Part shown: piece by piece, positions 1 through 5,476 of the stretch
Numbering within the stretch: the stretch's first letter is position 1
How the letters are laid out: each line of letters opens with the position of its first letter
NCBI GenBank assembly: GCA_905193485.1
Contig: CAJJOX010000155.1
Location: 1 to 5,476, forward strand
Source: an uncultured Porphyromonadaceae bacterium
GTDB lineage: Bacteria; Bacteroidota; Bacteroidia; Bacteroidales; Muribaculaceae
Direction: 5' to 3'
DNA length: 5,476 bases
Translations under genes and position numbers: made by a program
Notes under the pieces: generated by a model
What the model saw: only the letters and a program-made list of their open reading frames with translations
What the model was told of the DNA's origin: nothing
The model's database searches: none

Positions 1-327
1 AAATCCGGTGATGTCAAAGAACCATCCGCGACGGCCGTCCCGGCGAAATATACATTTCCTCTCGGAAAATCAAATTTCATCATCATGGCCATAGCGGCTC
101 TGATGATTATTGTCGGGTTCATTCTGATAGCCGGCGGAGGCACTGACGACGGTTCATTCAATCCCGAAATATTCTCGACACGGCGCATCGTCGTAGGGCC
201 TACCCTCGCTTTTCTTGGCTTTATCGTCATGGGTGTCGGCATCATGTGGACCGACCGCAAGAAAAAAGCCGCATACGAACTGATGCAAAAGGTGTCGCAA
301 GACTCAGAAGATAAAAACCGGTCTTAA
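1..327 (+). CDS. DUF3098 family small membrane protein, 5' end outside the window
   Basis: The reading frame is open from the first base, so the true start lies upstream; 108 residues are visible. The first ATG in frame, at base 85, falls inside the first membrane segment and is not a credible start. The visible part has a polar, Pro/Ala-containing lead, then the family-like FPLGKSNFI, a membrane helix at about residues 26-44, a GGG turn, a short loop with FNPEIFSTRR (53-62), a second helix at about 63-83, and a basic then polar cytoplasmic-type tail. This is the usual two-helix layout of DUF3098, a Bacteroidota family of unknown function that I know as a neighbour of ftsX and uppP. The topology with both ends in the cytoplasm is inferred from the positive charges. 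uppP follows after 65 bases. No enzymatic motif is visible. Confidence 0.85.
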   Translation, partial: KSGDVKEPSATAVPAKYTFPLGKSNFIIMAIAALMIIVGFILIAGGGTDDGSFNPEIFSTRRIVVGPTLAFLGFIVMGVGIMWTDRKKKAAYELMQKVSQDSEDKNRS

Positions 328-392
328 AACTCCCGACCGATTTCCACATCACCAATCAACAAAATTACCAACAAAACACTCACGACTCATCA
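328..392 (+). other. G-poor intergenic leader before uppP
   Basis: This 65-base gap has only about three G residues on the coding strand and is rich in A and C, so its RNA should be largely unstructured. There is no GGAGG-like ribosome binding site before the uppP ATG, no TAnnTTTG -7 element and no hairpin terminator. It is best read as an unstructured translation leader within an operon, a common Bacteroidota arrangement. That reading is an inference. Confidence 0.35.
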
Positions 393-1217
393 ATGGATAC
401 TCTTGACGCCCTCATAATGGGCATTGTGCAAGGTCTGTCGGAATATTTGCCGATCAGTTCAAGCGGTCATCTCGAGATATGCCGCGAAGTGCTCGGGATG
501 CCGCTTCGCGGCGCCGATGCCCTCGAATTCACCGTAGTGCTCCATGTGGCAACGGTGCTCAGCACCATTGTCGTGCTCTGGCGCGAATTTTCCGCACTTT
601 GCACCTCGTTTTTCACATTCCGCCGCGACGACAACACGATCTACCTCTGGAAAATACTCCTGTCCTGCATTCCCGTAGCGATTGTAGGACTCTTCTTCAA
701 AGAACAGGTGGAGATTTTTTTCGGCGACGGCCTGACTGTGGTCGGCATTTGCCTGATAATAACCGCCGCACTCCTGACATTCGCATATTTTTATCCCCGA
801 CGCCGATCAAACCTGACATCACGCGGAGCTGTGAAAGAGCATGACATACGCTGGATCGACGCGTTCATCATCGGATGCGCCCAGGCCGTGGCCGTGCTCC
901 CGGGGCTCAGCCGAAGCGGTTCGACAATCGCCACCGGCCTGATTCTGGGCGACCGCCGCAGCCAGCTCGCGCAGTTCTCGTTTTTCATGGTCATCATTCC
1001 CATCCTCGGCGAAGCGCTCCTCGACATCAAAAAAATGCTTGAGACAGGATCGCTTTCTTCCGACATCAGCTTCATGCCGATGCTTGTCGGATTCATTGCA
1101 GCGTTTCTTGTAGGATGCCTCGCCTGCAAATGGATGATCAACCTTGTCAAAAAAGGCAAACTTGTATGGTTTGCCATATATTGCGTCATCATCGGCATTG
1201 TTTGCCTCGTCTGGTAA
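393..1217 (+). CDS. uppP: Undecaprenyl-diphosphatase (UppP/BacA family)
   Basis: This integral inner-membrane enzyme removes a phosphate from undecaprenyl diphosphate to regenerate the undecaprenyl phosphate carrier used for peptidoglycan and surface glycans; extra copies confer bacitracin resistance in other bacteria. The 274 residues match the usual family length (E. coli BacA is 273). Both signature regions are intact: the (E/Q)xxxE motif as Q13 and E17, followed by PISSSGH (20-26), and PGLSRSGST (170-178) with R174, the equivalent of the essential E. coli arginine. Several hydrophobic helices span the protein, with a basic hydrophilic loop around 136-153. Q at the first motif position is an accepted family variant. 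The ATG start places the first motif at the normal distance from the N-terminus. truB begins 31 bases downstream. Confidence 0.97.
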   Translation: MDTLDALIMGIVQGLSEYLPISSSGHLEICREVLGMPLRGADALEFTVVLHVATVLSTIVVLWREFSALCTSFFTFRRDDNTIYLWKILLSCIPVAIVGLFFKEQVEIFFGDGLTVVGICLIITAALLTFAYFYPRRRSNLTSRGAVKEHDIRWIDAFIIGCAQAVAVLPGLSRSGSTIATGLILGDRRSQLAQFSFFMVIIPILGEALLDIKKMLETGSLSSDISFMPMLVGFIAAFLVGCLACKWMINLVKKGKLVWFAIYCVIIGIVCLVW

Positions 1218-1248
1218 AACGATAGCAGCCACAGATATAGACAAGAGT

Positions 1249-2034
1249 ATGGACTGGATCAGCGGTGCTGTCATATACATTGATAAACCCGTAGGATGGA
1301 CCTCTTTCGACGTAGTGAAACGTGTCAGAGTAGCCATTTTGCGACGTCTTCATCTCAAAAAATTCAAGGTAGGCCACGCAGGCACACTCGATCCGCTTGC
1401 ATCGGGCGTCATGGTTGTAACCACAGGACGCGCCACCAAACGTATCGAAGAACTCCAGGCAGGAGTTAAGGAATACGTGGCCACAATAGCTCTCGGAGCC
1501 ACTACTCCGAGTTTCGATCTCGAAACCGGGATAGACGCCACTTATCCGACGGCACACATCACCCGAGATCTTGTCGAAAGCATCCTGCCGCGGTTCCGGG
1601 GCTCAATCCAGCAGGTGCCTCCCGCATTCTCCGCCTGCAAAATCGACGGTTGCCGGGCCTATGACATGGCACGTAAGGGACAGGACGTGAACCTCAAGGC
1701 CAAGACACTCGTTATTGACGAAATGGAACTTATTGATTTCAGCCCCGAACGGCTTGTGATAAGGGTAGTGTGCAGCAAAGGCACCTACATCCGCGCTCTG
1801 GCCCGCGATATCGGCCGGGAACTTGGCTCTGGGGCTCATCTCACGGCATTGCGGCGCACCCGCGTAGGCGATGTCGCCGTCGACTCCTGCATGAGCGTCG
1901 AAGCCGCCGCCGATCTCGTCTATCGCAGTTCGGTGGAATACCCCGACTGGTATGAAGGGACACGCCTTGACCCGCAGAAATGCGGAGCCCGCAACGACAG
2001 CGCCGGCAACGGCAACGTCTGCGACAATGAATAA
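1249..2034 (+). CDS. truB: tRNA pseudouridine(55) synthase TruB
   Basis: TruB isomerises U55 in the T-loop of tRNAs to pseudouridine in the cytoplasm. The 261-residue product has the catalytic motif [12 protein letters not shown] (42-53) with nucleophile D48, the conserved Y76 in KEY (74-76), PPAFSACK (124-131), and [15 protein letters not shown] (175-189) with Y180 and R182 matching E. coli Y179 and R181. The frame stays open upstream to a TTG at 1144, but that would overlap uppP by 74 bases and add 35 non-homologous residues. ATG 1249 gives the family N-terminus, with the [11 protein letters not shown] motif at 11-21. Unlike the longer E. coli enzyme (314 residues), it has no room for a full C-terminal PUA domain, as in other Bacteroidota TruBs; instead it ends in a polar tail of about 35 residues rich in Asp, Asn and Gly. 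queA follows after 23 bases. Confidence 0.97.
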   Translation: MDWISGAVIYIDKPVGWTSFDVVKRVRVAILRRLHLKKFKVGHAGTLDPLASGVMVVTTGRATKRIEELQAGVKEYVATIALGATTPSFDLETGIDATYPTAHITRDLVESILPRFRGSIQQVPPAFSACKIDGCRAYDMARKGQDVNLKAKTLVIDEMELIDFSPERLVIRVVCSKGTYIRALARDIGRELGSGAHLTALRRTRVGDVAVDSCMSVEAAADLVYRSSVEYPDWYEGTRLDPQKCGARNDSAGNGNVCDNE

Positions 2035-2057
2035 AAAACAACATCCAAAGCAATGAT

Positions 2058-3107
2058 ATGAAACTATCGCAATTTAAATTCAACCTTCCCGACGAACTTA
2101 TAGCACAACACCCCGCACCGCAACGCGATGAATCGCGGCTCATGGTGTTGCACCGCGCATCGGGTGAGATTGAGCATCGAACGTTCAAAGACATCATCGA
2201 CTTTTTCGACGATGGCGATATTTTTGTGTTCAACGACACCAAAGTGTTTCCCGCCCGACTTTACGGGTACAAAGAGAAAACCGGCGCACGTATCGAAGTG
2301 TTCCTGCTCCGCGAGCTAAATGCCGAAAACAAGCTATGGGACGTGCTCGTCGAACCGGCGCGGAAAATACGCATCGGCAACAAGCTCTATTTCGGCGACG
2401 GCGAAACGATGGTGGCCGAAGTGATCGACAATACCACCTCGCGCGGCCGCACGCTGCGTTTCCTTTACGACGGGCCCCACGACGAATTCAAGCGCGAACT
2501 TTTCAGTCTTGGCGCGCCTCCACTTCCGCAGTATATCCTCCGCGAGCCGGAAGAGCTCGATTACGAACGCTACCAGACCATATATGCAGCCAACGAAGGT
2601 GCCGTAGTGGCTCCGGCCGCCGGACTCCACTTCAGCCGCGAACTGCTCAAACGCCTTGAGATAAAAGGCATAAAGCAAGCGTTCATGACCGTACACAGCG
2701 GGTTGGGCAACTTCCGTGAAATCGACGTAGAGGATCTTACGAAACACCGCATGGATTCAGAACAGCTGGAAATAACCCAGGCTCTGGTCGACATGGTCAA
2801 CGGCGTTAAGGATGAACACCATCGCGTATGCGCCATCGGCACATCGGTGCTCCGCGGCATCGCGAGCGCCGTCAGCATGGGCGGACACATGAAGACCTAC
2901 TCAGGCTGGACCAACAAATTCATATTCCCGCCCTACGACTTCACCGTCACCGACGCGCTGCTCAGCAATTTCCATCTGCCCTACTCCACCATGCTCATGA
3001 TGGTGGCCGCATTCGGAGGCTACGAAATGGTGATGCAGGCCTATCGCGAAGCCGTCAAAGAAAAATACCGTTTCGGCGCCTACGGCGACGCAATGCTTAT
3101 TGTCTGA
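2058..3107 (+). CDS. queA: S-adenosylmethionine:tRNA ribosyltransferase-isomerase QueA
   Basis: QueA transfers and isomerises the ribosyl group of S-adenosylmethionine onto preQ1 at tRNA position 34, forming epoxyqueuosine, the next-to-last step of queuosine synthesis. The product is 349 residues, the normal family length. Recognisable conserved blocks in order are [12 protein letters not shown] (57-68), PPLPQYI (154-160), [20 protein letters not shown] (172-191), HSGLGNF (213-219), GTSVLR (261-266), the [18 protein letters not shown] region (304-321) and [11 protein letters not shown] (338-348). The start at 2058 gives the family N-terminus MKLSQFKF; an ATG five bases upstream is followed almost at once by a stop and is not used. 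The presence of queA implies that the cell makes or salvages a queuosine precursor and also carries tgt and an epoxyqueuosine reductase elsewhere. A YigZ-like gene follows after 13 bases. Confidence 0.98.
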   Translation: MKLSQFKFNLPDELIAQHPAPQRDESRLMVLHRASGEIEHRTFKDIIDFFDDGDIFVFNDTKVFPARLYGYKEKTGARIEVFLLRELNAENKLWDVLVEPARKIRIGNKLYFGDGETMVAEVIDNTTSRGRTLRFLYDGPHDEFKRELFSLGAPPLPQYILREPEELDYERYQTIYAANEGAVVAPAAGLHFSRELLKRLEIKGIKQAFMTVHSGLGNFREIDVEDLTKHRMDSEQLEITQALVDMVNGVKDEHHRVCAIGTSVLRGIASAVSMGGHMKTYSGWTNKFIFPPYDFTVTDALLSNFHLPYSTMLMMVAAFGGYEMVMQAYREAVKEKYRFGAYGDAMLIV

Positions 3108-3120
3108 GCGCAACCATTTC

Positions 3121-3720
3121 ATGACTGCCGACAGCGAATACCTGACCATCGCGGCTCCGTCACAAGCGGTAATGCGTGAAAAAATGAGCAAATTCATCTC
3201 ATTCGCATTCCCTGTATCGACAGCATCCGAAGCCAGGGAACACATAGCCTCGGTAGCGTCAGACTACCACGATGCCCGGCACGTGTGCTGGGCATATATG
3301 CTCGGCGCCGCCGGCAATGAATTCCAATGGAACGACAATGGCGAACCGTCAGGCACCGCCGGAAAGCCGATTCTCGGGCAGATACGCTCGCTGGGGCTCA
3401 CCAACGTAGCCGTGGCCGTCGTGCGATATTTCGGCGGAATAAAACTCGGCACTTCGGGGCTCATCGCCGCATACCGCGAATCGGCACGGCTTGCACTCGA
3501 ATCCGCGGAAAAGGTGACGCGCTACGAAACGGCACGCATCCGACTGACTTTCCCTTATCAGGCAATGAACGACGTGATGCGGCTGGCAAAAGATCCCGAT
3601 GTGAGAATAGTCGCACAGCAATTCGACAACACATGCGACATCACCCTCGAAATCAGAGCCGACCGTGCCGACAAACTCCGGCATAGGCTTGCCGACATCG
3701 ACGGCACCTCCCTTGTGTGA
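3121..3720 (+). CDS. YigZ/IMPACT (UPF0029) family protein
   Basis: This 199-residue cytosolic protein belongs to the YigZ/IMPACT family, whose bacterial role is not settled; the eukaryotic member IMPACT modulates the GCN2 kinase, but the RWD domain used for that is absent here. The N-terminal UPF0029 domain (about 20-130) has the typical SKFISFAFPV (23-32), DARHVCWAYMLG (51-62), DNGEPSGTAGKPILGQI (72-88) and VAVVRYFGGIKLGTSGLIAAY (98-118) blocks. A DUF1949-like C-terminal domain, with an expected ferredoxin-like fold, occupies about 137-193. Length agrees with E. coli YigZ (about 204). ATG 3121 is preferred; an in-frame TTG at 3100 would overlap the queA stop and add seven residues without family character. 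The close spacing to queA suggests cotranscription with the tRNA modification genes, consistent with but not proof of a translation-related role. Confidence 0.93.
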   Translation: MTADSEYLTIAAPSQAVMREKMSKFISFAFPVSTASEAREHIASVASDYHDARHVCWAYMLGAAGNEFQWNDNGEPSGTAGKPILGQIRSLGLTNVAVAVVRYFGGIKLGTSGLIAAYRESARLALESAEKVTRYETARIRLTFPYQAMNDVMRLAKDPDVRIVAQQFDNTCDITLEIRADRADKLRHRLADIDGTSLV

Positions 3721-3782
3721 TGAAATCATTCCGCACCGACAAGCAATACGATTTATCCAATCATAACCACCAATCATATCCA
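3721..3782 (+). other. G-poor leader before the 124-residue hypothetical gene
   Basis: The 62-base gap contains about five G residues, all in its first half, and its last 32 bases contain none. It has no Shine-Dalgarno-like sequence, no TAnnTTTG promoter element and no hairpin. It is in frame with the downstream gene, with an ATG at 3720 overlapping the upstream stop codon (TGATG), so it could instead encode a 21-residue extension. Its Asn/His-rich translation looks like noncoding sequence read by chance, so I treat it as an untranslated leader. Confidence 0.35.
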
Positions 3783-4157
3783 ATGGACGAAGATCTGAAG
3801 AAAAAACTCAGCAAGGATCCCGACGGACTGCTGACTTATGAATACATCGCCAACAACATCGACTCAATCCAGGACGATCTCCCCGCCTTGATTGAAAACA
3901 TGGTAGCCGTTGACCCATGCGGACAGTTCTGCGTGAGCGCCGCACGCTATCTCCATGCCATCGACGCCGAAAGATTCGCCACTTCGGTCAACAGGCTCAT
4001 TGCCGCCGCCATCGACAAAGACCGCGACCGTGCCTACATCGGCCGTCTGCTTCCCGACATCTGGGGTGAGGACTATGCCGACCACATTGACGAGCTCAAA
4101 GCTTCCGACGACAATTTCCGCCGCATACACAAACGCATCTATCCGACAGGCATCTGA
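3783..4157 (+). CDS. Hypothetical protein, 124 residues, probably alpha-helical and cytosolic
   Basis: I do not recognise this family. The 124-residue product begins MDEDLKKKLSKDPDG and has no signal peptide or membrane segment. It looks mostly helical, with alternating charged and hydrophobic residues, and is acidic overall with a basic C-terminal patch (RRIHKRIYP, 113-121). Two cysteines lie in a C46-x3-C50 arrangement (CGQFC); a lone CxxxC pair is weak evidence for metal or disulfide chemistry. The segments ARYLHAID (54-61), IGRLLPDIWGEDY (86-98) and DDNFRRIHKRIYP (109-121) look compact enough to be conserved motifs. The start at ATG 3783 follows a G-free leader; ATG 3720 is a possible alternative giving 145 residues. 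Codon use looks like that of its neighbours, with no sign of transfer. The isomerase gene begins seven bases after its stop, so the two are probably cotranslated. Confidence 0.75.
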   Translation: MDEDLKKKLSKDPDGLLTYEYIANNIDSIQDDLPALIENMVAVDPCGQFCVSAARYLHAIDAERFATSVNRLIAAAIDKDRDRAYIGRLLPDIWGEDYADHIDELKASDDNFRRIHKRIYPTGI

Positions 4158-4164
4158 CCGACTT

Positions 4165-5025
4165 ATGATATCCGCTCTCCGCAAAGTTCTCACTACGATT
4201 ACCCTGGCTTGCGCCGGCACTGCCATAACCTTTGCATCCGAAATGAATGACCCCGACACAATCTCCAATCCGCAGGTTCTGATCCACACCACTGCAGGCG
4301 ACATAACAGTGGAACTATACAACGACACGCCTCTCCACCGCGACAACTTTCTGAAACTCGCCGGTGAAGGTTTCTACAACGGCGTGCTGTTCCACCGCGT
4401 CGTGCCGGGCTTCGTAGTGCAAGGCGGCGACCCCGAATCGGTCAATGCCCCGGCCGGACGCCCTCTGGGATCCGGAAACCCGGGTTATACCATCGACGCT
4501 GAAATCATCTGGCCGCGCCATTTCCACAAACACGGCGCGCTGGCCGCCGCCCGTGAAGGTGACGAAACCAACCCTGAAAGGCGCTCAAGCGGTTCACAAT
4601 TCTATTTCGTCACCGGCAAGGTAGTGCCCGAAGGCAAGTTGCGGTCTATCGAACGCCGCACCAACCTCGAGCTCGAGCAACAGATTCTCGCCGACCTCAA
4701 CACACAGCACCGCGACACCATCATGTCAATGCGCCGGGCGCACGATTTCGCCGGACTAAGCGAACTTCAGGACAGTTTGGTGATGGAAGCCGAGAAACAG
4801 GCCAACGCACACAGTTTCTCTTTCACCCCGCAACAACGTGAAGCATACACCACTGTCGGAGGCACACCATCGCTCGACGGAGCCTACACCGTATTCGGAG
4901 AAGTGACCGACGGACTCGACGTGGTCGACAAAATAGGAGCCACGGCGACCGACACCAACGAACGGCCGCTCAACGACGTTCGCATCATATCAATGGAAAT
5001 CATCCGCGACACACGCACGCAATGA
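4165..5025 (+). CDS. Exported cyclophilin-type peptidylprolyl isomerase with internal insertion
   Basis: Cyclophilins speed cis-trans isomerisation of proline peptide bonds during folding. The 286-residue product starts with an export signal (MISALRK, then a hydrophobic stretch to about 23). Cleavage after A24 is plausible; C16 in TLAC is a weak, non-canonical lipobox, so attachment as a lipoprotein cannot be excluded. Catalytic-face residues match human cyclophilin A: F76-H77-R78 (F53-H54-R55), F83, Q86-G87-G88-D89 and Q145-F146 (Q111-F112). The W121 position is S236 and H126 is Y241, suggesting weak cyclosporin binding. Between T150 and LDG (237-239) lie 86 residues where cyclophilin A has five, largely helical and charged. 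I recall similar insertions in Bacteroidales homologues. The frame is open back to 3955, but that would overlap the upstream gene; ATG 4165 gives the signal peptide. Its stop overlaps the next start. Confidence 0.93.
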   Translation: MISALRKVLTTITLACAGTAITFASEMNDPDTISNPQVLIHTTAGDITVELYNDTPLHRDNFLKLAGEGFYNGVLFHRVVPGFVVQGGDPESVNAPAGRPLGSGNPGYTIDAEIIWPRHFHKHGALAAAREGDETNPERRSSGSQFYFVTGKVVPEGKLRSIERRTNLELEQQILADLNTQHRDTIMSMRRAHDFAGLSELQDSLVMEAEKQANAHSFSFTPQQREAYTTVGGTPSLDGAYTVFGEVTDGLDVVDKIGATATDTNERPLNDVRIISMEIIRDTRTQ

Positions 5026-5476
5026 TTGAATTCTCCAGATTCACACTTGACAACGGTCTGCGAGCGGTGCATCATCGCGACGACTCAACATCCCACATTG
5101 CCGTAAACATACTCTATAACGTGGGCGCACGCGACGAGACTCCGCAACTCACCGGCATGGCTCATTTATTCGAGCACCTGATGTTTGGCGGATCTGTCAA
5201 CGTTCCAGACTATGACTACGCCCTCGAGATGGCCGGAGGTGTCAACAACGCCTGGACATCAAACGATTTCACCAACTTCTACGATATCGTCCCCGCTGAA
5301 AACATTGAAACAGCCTTCTGGGCCGAAAGCGACCGCATGTTGCGTCTGGCCTTCACGCCTCAATCACTGCATGTGCAGCGCAACGTAGTGATGGAAGAGT
5401 TCAAGCAGACGTGCCTGAACAAACCCTACGGCGACATCGGGCACCTGTTGCGCGGCCTCATCTACACTCGGCATCC
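5022..5476 (+). CDS. M16 family zinc metallopeptidase (insulinase/pitrilysin-like), 3' end outside the window
   Basis: The first 151 codons are visible before the window ends. The product begins MIEFSRFTLDNGLRAVHHRD, the typical opening strand of an M16 N-terminal domain, and carries the inverted zinc motif HLFEH (48-52): H48 and H52 bind zinc and E51 is the catalytic base. E126 in VVMEEF (122-127) lies 74 residues after H52, near the usual spacing for the third zinc ligand. AGGVNNAWTSNDFTNFY (71-87) is also a familiar family block. So this is the active-type subunit, not an inactive M16 partner. No signal peptide or lipobox is visible, and no earlier start is near, suggesting a cytosolic enzyme. 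The ATG overlaps the isomerase TGA as ATGA, which suggests translational coupling. Total length and the C-terminal domains cannot be judged here. Confidence 0.93.
   Translation, partial: MIEFSRFTLDNGLRAVHHRDDSTSHIAVNILYNVGARDETPQLTGMAHLFEHLMFGGSVNVPDYDYALEMAGGVNNAWTSNDFTNFYDIVPAENIETAFWAESDRMLRLAFTPQSLHVQRNVVMEEFKQTCLNKPYGDIGHLLRGLIYTRH

Noticed and set aside
350..358. The nonamer CACCAATCA shared by the uppP leader and the leader at 3768-3776.
   Set aside because: The distances to the start codons differ (43 and 15 bases), and the match is short and of biased composition, so chance is the simplest explanation.
1144..1248. Upstream extension of truB from a TTG codon.
   Set aside because: It would overlap uppP by 74 bases, and the added residues do not resemble a TruB N-terminus; ATG 1249 gives the expected start.
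819..1337. Long open frame on the minus strand (about 172 codons) across uppP and truB, with others at 2334-2747 and 3349-3783.
   Set aside because: They lie opposite well-identified genes, show no recognisable motifs, and are expected by-products of the codon use of the + strand genes.
3955..4164. Upstream extension of the isomerase frame by 70 codons.
   Set aside because: It runs through the hypothetical gene in another frame and would bury the signal peptide that begins at ATG 4165.
4225..4233. TAACCTTTG, similar to the Bacteroidota -7 promoter element TAnnTTTG.
   Set aside because: The spacing is one base too long, there is no suitable -33 partner, and it lies inside the signal peptide coding region of a gene in a tight cluster.
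4666..4677. Perfect 12-base palindrome CTCGAGCTCGAG.
   Set aside because: It lies within the isomerase coding sequence, encodes Leu-Glu-Leu-Glu with ordinary codons, and has no context suggesting a binding site.
5185..5388. A 67-codon open frame near the right end.
   Set aside because: It is out of frame with the M16 peptidase gene, whose zinc motif and family blocks are read in another frame across the same bases.

Overview
The window looks like a chromosomal housekeeping segment from a member of the Bacteroidota, most likely order Bacteroidales. A Muribaculaceae-like gut bacterium would fit, but that is an inference from recalled protein similarity and a moderately GC-rich coding style. 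Three things support this placement. A DUF3098 membrane protein sits directly before uppP, truB and queA, an order I recognise from Bacteroidales genomes. The TruB, QueA and YigZ-like proteins closely match the Bacteroidales versions I know. No start codon is preceded by a clear Shine-Dalgarno sequence, and the two longest leaders are almost free of G, as is common in this phylum.

All eight genes are on the + strand with very short gaps. From left to right: the 3' part of a DUF3098 gene (1-327, its start lies outside the window); uppP, undecaprenyl-diphosphatase (393-1217); truB, tRNA pseudouridine-55 synthase (1249-2034); queA, the queuosine-pathway ribosyltransferase-isomerase (2058-3107); a YigZ/IMPACT-family protein (3121-3720); an unrecognised 124-residue protein (3783-4157); an exported cyclophilin-type peptidylprolyl isomerase with a large internal insertion (4165-5025); and the 5' part of an M16 zinc metallopeptidase (5022 to the window end). 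The M16 gene overlaps the isomerase stop codon by four bases (ATGA).

Functionally, the first half joins envelope lipid-carrier recycling (UppP) to two tRNA modification enzymes: TruB for pseudouridine 55 in the T-loop and QueA for queuosine at wobble position 34. The second half is a tight cluster of the unknown protein, a folding helper and a peptidase (7-nt gap, then a 4-nt overlap), which suggests co-translation and perhaps a shared protein-quality role. No gap exceeds 65 bases. I saw no promoter of the Bacteroidota type, no terminator hairpin, RNA gene, mobile element, CRISPR array or long repeat, so the window may be one long transcript or the interior of one.

I do not see a clearly new biological system. 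The best leads are the unrecognised 124-residue gene, the roughly 80-residue insertion in the cyclophilin, and the coupling of that cyclophilin to an M16 peptidase that shows no export signal.
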